From: Spartobacteria bacterium LR76
GTDB taxonomy: Bacteria; Verrucomicrobiota; Verrucomicrobiia; Chthoniobacterales; Terrimicrobiaceae
Length of the DNA: 64,000 nt
Assembly (NCBI GenBank): GCA_003054655.1
Contig: QAYZ01000007.1
Location: 29,441 to 93,440, forward strand
Reading direction: 5' to 3'
The position numbers and the translations under genes are program-made. The notes beneath the pieces were generated by a model. It did no database searches. It was given only the letters and a program-made list of their open reading frames with translations, and was not told the DNA's origin. Shown here one piece after another: positions 27,989 through 37,246 of the stretch (position 1 is its first letter; the number at the start of each line of letters is the position of its first letter).

Positions 27989-29665
27989 TTACTGGGCGGC
28001 GGTGCGGGCGGGCGCGGGGGCGGCGGCTTCGGCGACAGATCCCTCGCATCGGGCGGTGGCGGCGATTTCCTGGAGACGGGAATCGGAGCGCTTCGCGGAT
28101 TCCTCGTAGCTCATGCGGCGCTTCGTCGCGGCGGCGGGAGGCGTGGCGGAGACGTTGCGCACGATGGCGGAGGCCTTGCCGTGGAGGGCGAACTGCGCGA
28201 CGCCGTTGTCCCACGACGCGGCATTTTCCAGCGTGGCGGAGGCGTCGAGGAACCAAAGGCCGTAGCCGGCATTGTCAGAGACGCGGATGTCTCGGGCGAC
28301 GAGGCGGCTCTGGCCGACATCGCCGATGCCATTGTCATTCTGGGTGAAAACCCCGCCGGTGATTTCGCAGGCGATGGTGTCGTGGGCGGAGAAGCCCTCG
28401 TCGAGATTCTGCGAACCCTCGATGTTCTCAAAGACGAGTCCCTCGCCGGTGCCGTGGAGGTTGAATCCATCGTTCAGGCTCCCTGTGGCGCGGAGGTTGC
28501 GAAAGGTCTGGTACGAGGCGTTGAGAATGACGACGACGCGGTCGCGGGCGGCGATCTCCCAGCCGTCGCGCTGTGCGGGGTCGAGGAGAATGAGGCGGGA
28601 GCCATCGTCGGAAAGGCGGACTTTTTCCTCGAATTGACCGGTGGCGGCATCCTGGAAGACGCGGCGGCCGTGATGCACGAGCACGGACGGGAACCCGCCG
28701 GGCACCACGGAGGTCCATTTGCCATCGACCTTGGTGAAGCCCTGCACATTGGGCCGGGCGGCGAGGAACGATGCCACGTCAAAAGACCACTCGCCGTTGC
28801 GCTCCGTGAAAACCAGCGGGTCGAAACCGGTGATGGTCTCGCCGTTGCCGTCGACGGTTATTGGCTGCTCCGCCGTACCGGAGTGCGGGATATAGAGCGG
28901 CTCGTGATACGGGCCGCTGCCGGGCGCGATGCGGATGGTGTCGCCGGGCCGGGCGGCGGCGGCCGCGGCGGCGAGCGTGCGGTAGCCATCCGTCGCGCGC
29001 TGGTCGACGGTGAGAATGGCGGGCGTACGCGGGGCGGCGCTGGCAGTGCCGGAAGAGGAAGAGCCGAGGAGGAAATTCATCGACGGGCCTTTCTCGATCT
29101 GCCCGCTGCCGTCGAGGTCCATGATGCCGTAGCCGCCGTCGGGCGTGCTGGACGGGGTGACGCGGAAGATGATGTTTTGCTCCGCCGCACCCTCCTCCTT
29201 GAAGCGCAGGAGGAAGCCGTAGGAAGCGCCGCCGTCGAATTTCACCTCGGGAAATCGGAAGCGCAGCCACGCGGCCTCGCCGGTGCCGAGACCGGGATTC
29301 GGCGGGAGCGTGCCGTCAAAGGTGGCAACGACATCAGGCGTCTGCTTCAGGTCGCCGGAGGGGAAGCGCAGGAAGTCGAGCTGGAAGGCGGCGCGCTTCG
29401 CCGCGCGGAATGGGTCGGAGTAGAGCACCTGGACGGCGAGTTCATTGGCGGAGAAGGACTGCTTGACCGGAAAGATCTGGCCGTAATCGCGGCGGCCCGC
29501 ATCCTTCGTCCACCGCCAGCCCATGCCCTGGGTGGACATGACGTTGACATAGGATGCGCCGCTGGTGATGGCAGGTTGGGCGGCTTCGAGAAGGGCGTCG
29601 AGTTCCGCATGGAGCGCCGGAGCGGCGAGGAGGCTGAGCGCGAAGAATCGGGGGAGGAGTTTCAT
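27989..29665 (-). CDS. secreted right-handed beta-helix protein
   Basis: A 558-residue protein with a signal peptide (cleavage near LHA, residue 20). Residues about 20-190 form a beta-sandwich with a DLDGSGQIEKG EF-hand/dockerin-like loop. Residues about 200-520 are a right-handed parallel beta-helix of the pectate-lyase or polysaccharide-lyase type: GYRTLAAAAAAARPGDTIRI, ITVDGNGETITG, FRNLRATGSLNDGFNLHG, FENIEGSQNLDEGFSAHD, FTQNDNGIGDVG. Asp-rich rungs fit a calcium-dependent lyase or glycosidase but the catalytic residues are not certain. It overlaps the upstream beta-helix gene by four bases. Confidence 0.85.
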   Translation of the reverse strand: MKLLPRFFALSLLAAPALHAELDALLEAAQPAITSGASYVNVMSTQGMGWRWTKDAGRRDYGQIFPVKQSFSANELAVQVLYSDPFRAAKRAAFQLDFLRFPSGDLKQTPDVVATFDGTLPPNPGLGTGEAAWLRFRFPEVKFDGGASYGFLLRFKEEGAAEQNIIFRVTPSSTPDGGYGIMDLDGSGQIEKGPSMNFLLGSSSSGTASAAPRTPAILTVDQRATDGYRTLAAAAAAARPGDTIRIAPGSGPYHEPLYIPHSGTAEQPITVDGNGETITGFDPLVFTERNGEWSFDVASFLAARPNVQGFTKVDGKWTSVVPGGFPSVLVHHGRRVFQDAATGQFEEKVRLSDDGSRLILLDPAQRDGWEIAARDRVVVILNASYQTFRNLRATGSLNDGFNLHGTGEGLVFENIEGSQNLDEGFSAHDTIACEITGGVFTQNDNGIGDVGQSRLVARDIRVSDNAGYGLWFLDASATLENAASWDNGVAQFALHGKASAIVRNVSATPPAAATKRRMSYEESAKRSDSRLQEIAATARCEGSVAEAAAPAPARTAAQ

Positions 29666-31398
29666 GGCACGAGATTGTCGGAAAGCGTGGCCTCGGCGCG
29701 AATGATCGAGATGGGCTGCGTGGTGGAGAGCGCCCGCGCGCGGCCCGCCTCGCCGGAGGCGTCCTGGTTGACGTTGCGAATGGTGTTGCGGCTCACGCGG
29801 ACATTGTGCGCGTTGCTGATGCTGATGCCCGCGACGGAGCAGCCGTCGATGAGGTTGTTTTCCAGCACGATGTTGTCATTGCCGGGAAAAGCCGGGGCCG
29901 CGCCTGCGTCGGTACGCGCCATGATGCTGATCGCGCCGATGGTGTAGCTGTCTGGCTGGCGGATGTTCCACCCCTGGCCGACATCGCGGATCTGGTTGCC
30001 GGAGACGACGAGGTTGCGGCTCCATCCGGCCTCGCGCCAGTAGGAGAACTCCGCGCCGAGCGAGATGGCGCAGCCCTTGATGCGCTCGAAGCGGTTGTTC
30101 AACACCAGCCCGTCGCTGGCCATGAGACGAAAGCCGCGGCCGCGATGGTCGTGGCACCAGGTGTCGCGAATGATGAACCCCGAGGCCGACGTGGCCGGGA
30201 TCTCGCAAAAGCCTCCGGCCTGCACGCCGGAAGGGCGCTGGTCGAGCGTCACACGGTAAAAGGTCACGCTCTCCGGCTTCACCTTGAGCATCTCCCAGGT
30301 CTTCCCGATCCGTTCCAGCCAGGGCTCGACAGGCTCGGGCGTTTTCTCGATCCCTACGATATTGGCTGCTCCCACGACCTCGTAGGAAGGCGGCTCGAGG
30401 AAGCGAATCGTGTCGCCCGGGCGGGTAATGGCCTCGAGGCGGTTGTTGCGCCAGGGGAGGACGCTGAGAAAGCTGTGGTCGTCGATCCACTTCAGCACCG
30501 GGATCATTGCGCCATGGAGATTGATCGCGTCGTCGGCCTGGTAGGCAAACTCGCATTGCTCGATGACCGGACCCTGGCGGGTATTGGCAATATTCAGCCC
30601 GTCCGCGCAGGCCGAGATGAGACGCGGCTGGGTCGCGCCCTCCGGCGGCGGGCCGGGAATGACGCGTACACGGCGAAAGGTGCCGCCGGTTTCGCACGAG
30701 CGGGCGACGATGGCGACATTGGGCGCGGCGAGGATGGTCACGTCCTCCAGCACGACCTCGCGGGAATTGCGGATCGACACGCCCTCGGCGGCGCGGGACG
30801 AGAGCGTGACACGATCGCCCACGGCGATGAACTCGAAGCCGGTCTGCCATTTCGGAAACGAGACGCGCACGGTGCGGTCGCCCGCGGGTTCGAGCGAGGT
30901 GACGCCGTAATCCGGCGCGCCGGGCTTGAGCGTTGGCGTGTCGCGGTCAAAGAGCTGGAGGCGCGCATCGGTGAAGAATCCGCCCGTCGACGCGGCGGCC
31001 TCGCTGCCGGGATAGCCCGCGTGGAGCTTCACGGTGATGGTGCCGGTCTGCGCATCCACGGACGCCACATCGCCCTGGGTGAAGGGGAGCGGGTCGTAGT
31101 CGATGCGGAGGTTGCGAATCGTGAGCCCGTCGCAGCCGTCGATCTGGAGCGAGGTGACTTCGCGGCTGCCCGCGATGAGGGTCGCGCCATGGCCGTCGAT
31201 GATGACATCGCGCAGGCCCGCGAACCTCCATCCGGCGGCGGGCAGGCGGTGAACGCCGGGCGGCAGCTCCAGCACCGCGCCGGGCTGGAGATTGGCCACG
31301 GCCGCCTGGAGATCCAGCGCATCGGGCGCGGCGGCGCGAAGGCCCCCGGCGTGGAAAGCGCAGGCCAGGGCGATGAGAATGACGGCGGACCGGTTCAT
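29662..31398 (-). CDS. secreted right-handed beta-helix protein
   Basis: A 578-residue protein from the ATG at 31398 (MNRSAVILIALACAFHAGG), with a signal peptide cut near residue 22. The chain is a beta-helix throughout: LDLQAAVANLQPGAVLELPP, DVIIDGHGATLI, LTIRNLRIDYD, GVSIRNSREVVLEDVTILAA, GLNIANTRQGPVIEQCEF, HDHRGRGFRLMASDGLVLNN, VSGNQIRDVG. Such proteins act on plant or algal polysaccharides as lyases or hydrolases, but the family number cannot be told. Its stop overlaps the next gene (ATGA), so both enzymes are made together. Confidence 0.85.
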   Translation of the reverse strand: MNRSAVILIALACAFHAGGLRAAAPDALDLQAAVANLQPGAVLELPPGVHRLPAAGWRFAGLRDVIIDGHGATLIAGSREVTSLQIDGCDGLTIRNLRIDYDPLPFTQGDVASVDAQTGTITVKLHAGYPGSEAAASTGGFFTDARLQLFDRDTPTLKPGAPDYGVTSLEPAGDRTVRVSFPKWQTGFEFIAVGDRVTLSSRAAEGVSIRNSREVVLEDVTILAAPNVAIVARSCETGGTFRRVRVIPGPPPEGATQPRLISACADGLNIANTRQGPVIEQCEFAYQADDAINLHGAMIPVLKWIDDHSFLSVLPWRNNRLEAITRPGDTIRFLEPPSYEVVGAANIVGIEKTPEPVEPWLERIGKTWEMLKVKPESVTFYRVTLDQRPSGVQAGGFCEIPATSASGFIIRDTWCHDHRGRGFRLMASDGLVLNNRFERIKGCAISLGAEFSYWREAGWSRNLVVSGNQIRDVGQGWNIRQPDSYTIGAISIMARTDAGAAPAFPGNDNIVLENNLIDGCSVAGISISNAHNVRVSRNTIRNVNQDASGEAGRARALSTTQPISIIRAEATLSDNLVP

Positions 31399-31497
31399 GC
31401 TGGGGCAACGGGGGAGCACTCGAGGGAGGGCGGAGACTTAAGCTAATGGCTCACCGGCCCGGCGGCAAGACGCCAGCCGGGCGCGGGAGACAAGGGA

Positions 31498-32196
31498 TCA
31501 GACGTGGCGCGAGCGGCGGCGCAGGACGACGAAGGCTGCGCCGAGCAGGCCGAGCACGACGGTGGAGGGTTCGGGAACGGCGGTCGCGTAAAAGACGAGG
31601 TCCGATCCGCTGCCCCATCCCGAGTAGGTCGTGTTGTCCGTCGAGATGATGGCCATGCCGCCGGTGTAGGAGGCGGAGTTGCTCACCTGCCAGGTGACGT
31701 TGCGATTGGCCGCCTGGGTCGGGAAGTAAAGCATCACGGCGTAGTAGTTCCCGCCCGTGAGCGCGACGTTCGTTAAGTCAAAGGTGACGTATTTACTGAA
31801 ATCCGACGACGTGCCGGTGAGGCCCGACATGGTGCCGGTCTCGGTGAAGAGCGCCGTGCCGGACGGAACGCCGCTGGCTGAGGACACCTGGAAGATCGAT
31901 ACGCTGAAGGCCGCCGTGAGCGCACCCGCGCCGGGCGCGGCGTCGGGAGCGATGCGGAAGGTGATCGAGTCGAGCGTGAGATTCGTCGAGGCCAGGAACG
32001 ACTGGCCGACATCGCGCAGGCCGGAGGCCGTGTTGTTGCGCCACTGCACGCCACCGGCTGTCGCGGTGTTGCTGGCGAAGGACGATGTCGGAGCCGTGTC
32101 GCTGACGGAGACGAGCACGGTGGCGGCAGCCGGGCGTGTGCTGAGCACGACGAGCAGGCTGGAGGCGGCGAGGATCGAGGGGAGCAGGTTTTTCAT
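31498..32196 (-). CDS. PEP-CTERM secreted protein (choice-of-anchor type)
   Basis: A 232-residue protein with a signal peptide (cleavage near AAA, residue 25), a single beta-sandwich with GQSFLASTNLTLDSITFRI, FSVSIFQVSSASGVPSGTAL and YAVMLYFPTQAANRNVTWQV, and a PEP-CTERM tail (AVPEPSTVVLGLLGAAFVVL, then RRRSR). The domain resembles the choice-of-anchor R type. It shares the overall layout with the two proteins encoded at 35.8-37.2 kb. It lies between the beta-helix operon and the GH4 gene on the same strand. Confidence 0.87.
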   Translation of the reverse strand: MKNLLPSILAASSLLVVLSTRPAAATVLVSVSDTAPTSSFASNTATAGGVQWRNNTASGLRDVGQSFLASTNLTLDSITFRIAPDAAPGAGALTAAFSVSIFQVSSASGVPSGTALFTETGTMSGLTGTSSDFSKYVTFDLTNVALTGGNYYAVMLYFPTQAANRNVTWQVSNSASYTGGMAIISTDNTTYSGWGSGSDLVFYATAVPEPSTVVLGLLGAAFVVLRRRSRHV

Positions 32197-32244
32197 GGGG
32201 TAGTTATGTTTGGGTGGTGTGGTGAGGGGTTGCGCTCTCTTCGC

Positions 32245-33666
32245 TTAATAAAGCTGGAGCTGGGCGCGGGTGACCGGGGCGTTGGTCAGGACAGGCTCGG
32301 GGGCGGCTTCGCGCTCGGGCCAGTCGAGGAGGGCGTCCTTCTCGCGCTCAAAGAGCTCGTCGATGACGACGCGGGCGGTGGCGATGGAGTTGACCAGCGG
32401 GTCGATGGAGAGGGCGCGCACGAGCAGGTCGCGATCGCGCTGCATGATGCCCTCGATGGTTAGCTCGTGGATGTCGAGCGCGAGGTACTGGTAGGCGCGC
32501 AGGCCGTAGTCGAAGCGGCCCGCCTTGAAGGGGCGCGGCCCCTCGGGCGTGAACCGGCACTCGAGCTCGAGGAAGGCGTCATCGGGGAGATTCTCCACGG
32601 CGCGGCCACCGTCCTCGACGGCGTTGGTGTTGGGAAGGTTGAGGAAATACGTGCGCCCGTCGCCCGTGACCATGGTGTGGATGACATCGGCGGCGTGGTC
32701 GCTCTTCAGGCTGGCGTGGAACTCCTCGATGGGGCGCTTGCCCGAGTTGTACTCCTCGATCTCCTGCCATACGCGGGCGGTCCAGCGGTCGCGCTCGTCG
32801 CAGTCGAAGACCGCGAGCGGCGGGATTTTTTCCTGGATGGGCGAGCGGCCCTGGTAGAAGGGGAAGTACTCCTTCGTGTGCCCGGTGCAGGTGGGCACCG
32901 CGCCGAAGACATCGGCAAGCTGGGCGGTGATGTAGTTATTGAACCGGCCCTTGGCATAGCCCTCGTCGATCTCGCCGATGGCGGCGCGGGCAAAGGCGTC
33001 GCGAATCTCCGGCAGCACGTCGCGCCCGTCGAGACGGGCGTGCAGCATCCAGGTGAAGTGATTCACGCCCGCAATGCGCATGTCGAAGCGGTCGACCTTC
33101 GATTTATCCTCGCCGATCAGTTCGAGATAGCTCTCCTTCTTCGCCGGCATGTGGTGCGTGTCGCAGAGCGCGATGCTTTTCACGCGGGAGTGGCGCATGA
33201 GACCGATGCCCATGGCGGCGGAGGGGTTCACGTAATTGATCACCCAGGCCTGCGGGCAGATCTCCTCGACCGCGTGAGCGATCTCGAGGATGGCGGGAAA
33301 CTCGCGCACGGCATGAAAGATTCCCGCCGGCCCGATGGTATCGCCCGAGCAGGAGCGGATGCCGTACTTTGCCCCGACCTCGCACTCGATGCGGCGGTAG
33401 TAGGTGTTGTCACGGGAAAAGCTCAGCACGACGTAGTCGGCTCCGCGCAGGGCGGCGCGGTAGTCATCCGTGCTCTCGATCTTCGCGCCAGTGGGACCAG
33501 CCACGAGGTGGGCGAGCTTCGTGATTTTTTCGAGGCGCTCGGGGTCGATGTCGACGAGGCTCAGCGTGCAGCCTCGGAAGCCGGGGAGATTGGCGGCGGC
33601 CCAGATGGCCTGGCGTCCGAAGAAAAGGCTGCCTGCTCCGATGATGACAATTTTAGGGGTTTTCAC
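32245..33666 (-). CDS. GH4-family glycosidase (alpha-glucosidase, galactosidase or galacturonidase type)
   Basis: A 473-residue NAD+- and metal-dependent family 4 glycoside hydrolase. The Rossmann motif IVIIGAGSLFFG covers 6-17 with VDIDPERL binding the cofactor; VINYVNPSA (about 142-150) is the family substrate motif; Cys168 in ALCDTHH and His203 in GVNHFTW are the expected metal ligands. The family hydrolyses glycosides by a redox-assisted elimination and includes alpha-glucuronidases and alpha-galacturonidases, which would fit the uronic-acid character of the neighbourhood. Cytoplasmic, with no signal peptide. An AraC regulator is divergent 80 bases away. Confidence 0.93.
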   Translation of the reverse strand: MKTPKIVIIGAGSLFFGRQAIWAAANLPGFRGCTLSLVDIDPERLEKITKLAHLVAGPTGAKIESTDDYRAALRGADYVVLSFSRDNTYYRRIECEVGAKYGIRSCSGDTIGPAGIFHAVREFPAILEIAHAVEEICPQAWVINYVNPSAAMGIGLMRHSRVKSIALCDTHHMPAKKESYLELIGEDKSKVDRFDMRIAGVNHFTWMLHARLDGRDVLPEIRDAFARAAIGEIDEGYAKGRFNNYITAQLADVFGAVPTCTGHTKEYFPFYQGRSPIQEKIPPLAVFDCDERDRWTARVWQEIEEYNSGKRPIEEFHASLKSDHAADVIHTMVTGDGRTYFLNLPNTNAVEDGGRAVENLPDDAFLELECRFTPEGPRPFKAGRFDYGLRAYQYLALDIHELTIEGIMQRDRDLLVRALSIDPLVNSIATARVVIDELFEREKDALLDWPEREAAPEPVLTNAPVTRAQLQLY

Positions 33667-33746
33667 TATTCTGTTGCGGGTTAGGAAACTGATTACCCCC
33701 TGATGCTCCCAGCGTCTACCGGACGAATGTCGTATTAATCACACAT
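33667..33746. promoter_or_regulatory. divergent promoter region between GH4 and AraC genes
   Basis: The 80-base gap should carry both promoters. GTATTAATCACACATATG lies just upstream of the AraC start, with TATTAA as a possible -10 box; no clear operator is visible by eye. Confidence 0.4.
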
Positions 33747-34592
33747 ATGTTGCGCTCAAAGAAAACCAGCGTCTATCGCTTCAATCACGAGCTGCCCCCC
33801 GCCCTGCCGCTGGCGGTGCGGTCGGCGGGAATCTATTCGCTGGCGAATGATTCGCTGGTCGAGCCGCCGATGCGAAAGTGGTTCGCGGAGATCTTCTGGA
33901 GTGAGGAAGGCGCGGGGGAGTTCGTGCTGGAAAAGCGGCATGTCCGAGTGGAGCGCGGCGAGGTGTTTTATCTGCTGCCCGGCGAGATGCACGAACTGAG
34001 GCCGCTCACGCCGAGATGGCGGTACCATTGGTTCACCCTCGACCACCCGATGAGCCCGCAATGGCTGGAGGCGTTCGGATTTGTGAAACGTCCCCTCCCC
34101 GCGCCACAGTGCCCGGTCGAGACCTTCGACGCGCTACGGGCGGCGCTCGGCGAAGGCACGATGAAGGGCGACCGGCAGGCCGCACACTACGCGCACGAAA
34201 TCCTGCTGGCGGCGATGGAAGGCAGCCTCGCCCCGCTGGCCCGGTCGCACTCGAGCTGGGTGGAGGCCTGCCGCAAGCGGCTGGATGAGCGCTTCGCCGA
34301 TCCGCTGCTCAACGTAAGCGCGATCGCCAACGAAATCGGCCTGCACCGCTCGACGCTCTTCCGCGCCTTTCTCGCAGCCCACGGCATGACGCCCTCGCAC
34401 TATCTGCAAAACCTCCGCCTGCACCACGCGATGGAACTGCTGAAGCAGACCGAGCTGCCCATCAAGGAGGTCGCCGTGCGCTCCGGCCTCGCGGGAGCCA
34501 ACTACCTCGGCCGCCTCATCACGCGCCTCTCCGGCATGTCGCCGAGGCAATTCCGCGCCGCCTACCGGCAGGGCCGGATGACGCATAACTGA
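33747..34592 (+). CDS. AraC-family transcriptional regulator
   Basis: A 281-residue regulator with an N-terminal cupin-like effector domain (RKWFAEIFWSEEGAGEFVLE, VFYLLPGEMHELRPL) and a C-terminal double helix-turn-helix (VSAIANEIGLHRSTLFRAFL; LPIKEVAVRSGLAGANYLGR) ending in the family F-x-R-L-x-G-M-S-P-x-x-F-R. It is divergent from the GH4 gene and most likely responds to the sugar acid or oligosaccharide that GH4 uses. Confidence 0.92.
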   Translation: MLRSKKTSVYRFNHELPPALPLAVRSAGIYSLANDSLVEPPMRKWFAEIFWSEEGAGEFVLEKRHVRVERGEVFYLLPGEMHELRPLTPRWRYHWFTLDHPMSPQWLEAFGFVKRPLPAPQCPVETFDALRAALGEGTMKGDRQAAHYAHEILLAAMEGSLAPLARSHSSWVEACRKRLDERFADPLLNVSAIANEIGLHRSTLFRAFLAAHGMTPSHYLQNLRLHHAMELLKQTELPIKEVAVRSGLAGANYLGRLITRLSGMSPRQFRAAYRQGRMTHN

Positions 34593-34639
34593 GGGCATCC
34601 CTCTAAGACGAAACCACCGCCTGACCCGACCGTATGTAA

Positions 34640-35716
34640 TCAGCGTGAGTTATTCTGTTTGCGGACGGCCAATGGGCGGCACCCGGAATCTCGCTGCCGG
34701 ACCGTCAGGCCATCCTTCCACTCTACGCCGACAGTGGTTTCGATAGGATAGGAGGGCAGGCCCACGACATTGCGGAAGATCATGTCGCTGAGCTGCATCA
34801 CGGCAGTGGCTCCGACGAGGCGGTGATTTTGGGAAACCCCGGCGATCTTCCCCCAGTCCTGCGGACTGACATCCAGCCCGGCATAGCCCAGATCCTGCGG
34901 GATGGAGAGCCCGATTTCGCGCAGCCATTCGGAGGAATAGTCGGGCCAGAAGGAGCTCATGATGGCTTCGGGTTTCTCGCGCTGAACCCACCTGAGAAAC
35001 TTCTCCCGATCGGGCACGCCCCGGGCGTCAAAGGGTTCCAGGCGGGGGCATTTCCAATGCCACTGGGTGCCAAAATAGCTGGATACCCAGTAGCGGTTCA
35101 CGCGGACATTTGCCTGCGCATCCATGGCGAGTCCGATGCGCCGATAGCCCATACCATAGAGCTTTTCAAAACATACACCGACGGTGCTGGACTGATTGGC
35201 GGCCACCCTGTGGGGGGCCTTTTGCCGGAACGAATAGCCCGTAGCCACTATGGGATACCGATTCCAGTCCAGGTCGAGTTCCAAAAGATCGGAAGGCATG
35301 TAGGACAGGAGCAAGCCGCACACGCCCCGCGCTCGCAGGATGCGCGAAGCCTTGCGAGAATCCCCGCCCATGGGGCCGAGCCAGCATGGTTCCAGCCGGA
35401 AACCCAGCTTTTCCGCCATCTCTCGCGCGCCTTCAAACACTTCTCCCTGCGACTGCTTCTTCCAGTAGAACTCTTCGTTCAGCGCAGTCAGGAAAGCTAT
35501 CGTTTCTCCGTGGTACTCAATCCTCCGCGTCCTAACCTGGGTCATAAGAGCGGTGACGAGTGCGTTTTTTTGATAGCCTAACTCCGCCGCGGCCTGGTGA
35601 ATCCTGAGCTGCGTCGCCTTGCTAACACCCGGGTGATTGCGCAAGCCGAGGGACACCGTCGTACGACTAATGCCAAGATAGTCAGCCAAATCACGAACGG
35701 TTACAGAGCCAGCCAT
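34640..35716 (-). CDS. LacI-family transcriptional regulator
   Basis: A 358-residue LacI-type regulator: helix-turn-helix at about 6-27 (VRDLADYLGISRTTVSLGL), hinge helix near RIHQAAAELGY, and a periplasmic-binding-like effector domain (TIAFLTALN, RARGVCGLLLSYMP, YGMGYRRIGLAMD, DLGYAGLD). The effector domain has long Trp/Tyr insertions (RYWVSSYFGTQWHWKC) shared by the paralogue at 48.8 kb and typical of Verrucomicrobia LacI proteins. It is divergent from the PEP-CTERM, propeller and transporter operon at 35.8 kb and probably represses it. Confidence 0.92.
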   Translation of the reverse strand: MAGSVTVRDLADYLGISRTTVSLGLRNHPGVSKATQLRIHQAAAELGYQKNALVTALMTQVRTRRIEYHGETIAFLTALNEEFYWKKQSQGEVFEGAREMAEKLGFRLEPCWLGPMGGDSRKASRILRARGVCGLLLSYMPSDLLELDLDWNRYPIVATGYSFRQKAPHRVAANQSSTVGVCFEKLYGMGYRRIGLAMDAQANVRVNRYWVSSYFGTQWHWKCPRLEPFDARGVPDREKFLRWVQREKPEAIMSSFWPDYSSEWLREIGLSIPQDLGYAGLDVSPQDWGKIAGVSQNHRLVGATAVMQLSDMIFRNVVGLPSYPIETTVGVEWKDGLTVRQRDSGCRPLAVRKQNNSR

Positions 35717-35749
35717 ACGAACGTGTCAGCATAAAACTTCCTTGTTCGT
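35716..35749. promoter_or_regulatory. paired TACGAAC half-sites (candidate LacI operator)
   Basis: TACGAAC (35716-35722) and its reverse complement GTTCGTA (35743-35749) lie at the start codon of the LacI gene and upstream of the divergent operon. The spacing between half-site centres is 27 bases. The location suits an autoregulated operator. Confidence 0.5.
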
Positions 35750-35780
35750 ACCGGCAAGGAGAATCAGCTTTTGCCTCAAG

Positions 35781-36554
35781 ATGAAAGCACCCCTCACACT
35801 TCCCCCTCCACATTGCGTCGTCCGTGCAATGACCTTGCTCGCCTTTTTACTGATCGCGGGAGGCGCCTGCGCCCAGATCATCGTAAGCAATACGACTACC
35901 GTGCCAGTGAATGCTACGATCAACCAATCGTCATTTAGCGATGCCTCGAACGTTCAGGCGCGCGACCAGACCGGCAGCGTGCGAGCCGTATCGCAGACAT
36001 TTACCTGGAACAGCACCCAGGCACTGGACGGGCTGGGCCTCCGGCTGGCCACGGCGCAAAACACTCTGAACCCTTACACATCGAACAGCACATGGGTGCT
36101 GGACATCCAGCAGCTGAGCGGAAACGGCCTGCAGTCGGCGGCAAACATCGTCTCCACGGTCGCTCACCTGAGCTTTACGCTGCCAGCCTCGGCAGTGAGT
36201 CCCGAGAGCTATATCTACTTTGACTTAACGACGAACCTATCCCTGACAAATGGCGGAACCTATGGGTTTATCCTGTATCCGGAAACCGCCAGCGATACCT
36301 TCCAAAGACTATTCTTTAGCCGATCGGCGAACACATCGGTTTACTCAGGTGGTGTAGCCTCGCAAGTTAGTTCCGTGACGGGGCCTGGTCCCTACTCCGG
36401 CAGCTATGGCGGCCAGGGTTACGACCTTGGGTTTTACCTCGTGGCTGTGCCGGAACCGGGAGCCTGTGAGTTGATAGTAATCGGCTTATGCACGATCCTT
36501 CTCGTGTTGCGCGCAAGAACCCGCACATCGAAACACGCATCCGCCCGGGCCTGA
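35781..36554 (+). CDS. PEP-CTERM secreted beta-sandwich protein
   Basis: A 257-residue protein from the ATG at 35781 (AAGGAGA lies 18 bases before it; an ATG at 35829 with a shorter leader is possible). The signal peptide is MTLLAFLLIAGGACA. The domain shares clear sequence with the next protein: SQTFTWNSTQALDGLGLRL, TWVLDIQQLSG, GGTYGFILYPE, LFFSRSANTSVYSGG. The tail AVPEPGACELIVIGLCT with a basic end is a PEP-CTERM signal, somewhat degenerate. Probably a surface-anchored polysaccharide-binding protein; first gene of a plus-strand run facing the LacI gene. Confidence 0.82.
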   Translation: MKAPLTLPPPHCVVRAMTLLAFLLIAGGACAQIIVSNTTTVPVNATINQSSFSDASNVQARDQTGSVRAVSQTFTWNSTQALDGLGLRLATAQNTLNPYTSNSTWVLDIQQLSGNGLQSAANIVSTVAHLSFTLPASAVSPESYIYFDLTTNLSLTNGGTYGFILYPETASDTFQRLFFSRSANTSVYSGGVASQVSSVTGPGPYSGSYGGQGYDLGFYLVAVPEPGACELIVIGLCTILLVLRARTRTSKHASARA

Positions 36555-36571
36555 CCCCTCCCCCAAGCACC

Positions 36572-37246
36572 ATGAAATCACATCCCCTTGTCCTTCTCCT
36601 TGGCCTCCTCTCCTGCGCTACGGCGGCCCTACCCGCGGCGGAAATCACCGTCACATCCGCTCCGGAGGCTTCCGAGAACAATGTCGCCGTGAGCAACATC
36701 GATCAGGCGACAGAGTTCGAACCCGTGCAGGCCCGATGGCGCAATTGGGACGCGAAGGAAACCGGAAAACCTGAAGCTACGGATCGCCGGGGCGTTTCGC
36801 AGATGTTTACCTGGCCAACCACTCAAGGACTGAAGAGTCTGGGATTGCGAACGGACGCTTTTGAACATGCGCTCAATCGTGGCATCGTCTCGCCCCAGAA
36901 GTGGGCCATTGACATCCAGAAACTAAACGAGTCGGGGGACGTGGTCGACACGGTGGCGACGCTGCCTGTCCAACTGAATCCTGGCGATTACCGCCGCGGC
37001 GAGTATCTGGTGTTTACTTTCACGCCAGCGATCAATCTGGTGGAAGGCGGCCGGTACGGTTTTCACCTCAGGCCAGAGTCCATCGTCGACGGGCAACGGT
37101 TGTATTTCTCCCGGACGGCGGCGGGTTCGGCGCAAAAGCTCGGCGGCGGGGCGGTGCAAACTCCCGGCACTAAGCTCACACGCTATCACCAGCAGTCCGG
37201 CGAGGGGCAGCAGTATGACCTGATCTTTTTCCTCGACCATGAATAA
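36572..37246 (+). CDS. secreted paralogue without PEP-CTERM anchor
   Basis: A 224-residue protein from the ATG at 36572 (MKSHPLVLLLGLLSC; the upstream frame is not needed). It has a signal peptide cut near residue 21 and the same fold as the protein before it: SQMFTWPTTQGLKSLGLRT, KWAIDIQKLNE, GGRYGFHLRPE, LYFSRTAAGSAQKLGGG. It ends with QYDLIFFLDHE and lacks the PEP-CTERM segment, so it should be soluble in the periplasm or medium. Its stop overlaps the start of the propeller gene, implying coupled translation. Confidence 0.82.
   Translation: MKSHPLVLLLGLLSCATAALPAAEITVTSAPEASENNVAVSNIDQATEFEPVQARWRNWDAKETGKPEATDRRGVSQMFTWPTTQGLKSLGLRTDAFEHALNRGIVSPQKWAIDIQKLNESGDVVDTVATLPVQLNPGDYRRGEYLVFTFTPAINLVEGGRYGFHLRPESIVDGQRLYFSRTAAGSAQKLGGGAVQTPGTKLTRYHQQSGEGQQYDLIFFLDHE

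Noticed and set aside
29806..31446. A 546-codon plus-strand open frame antisense to the beta-helix protein
   Set aside because: No domain is visible and the opposite strand has a signal peptide and beta-helix rungs.
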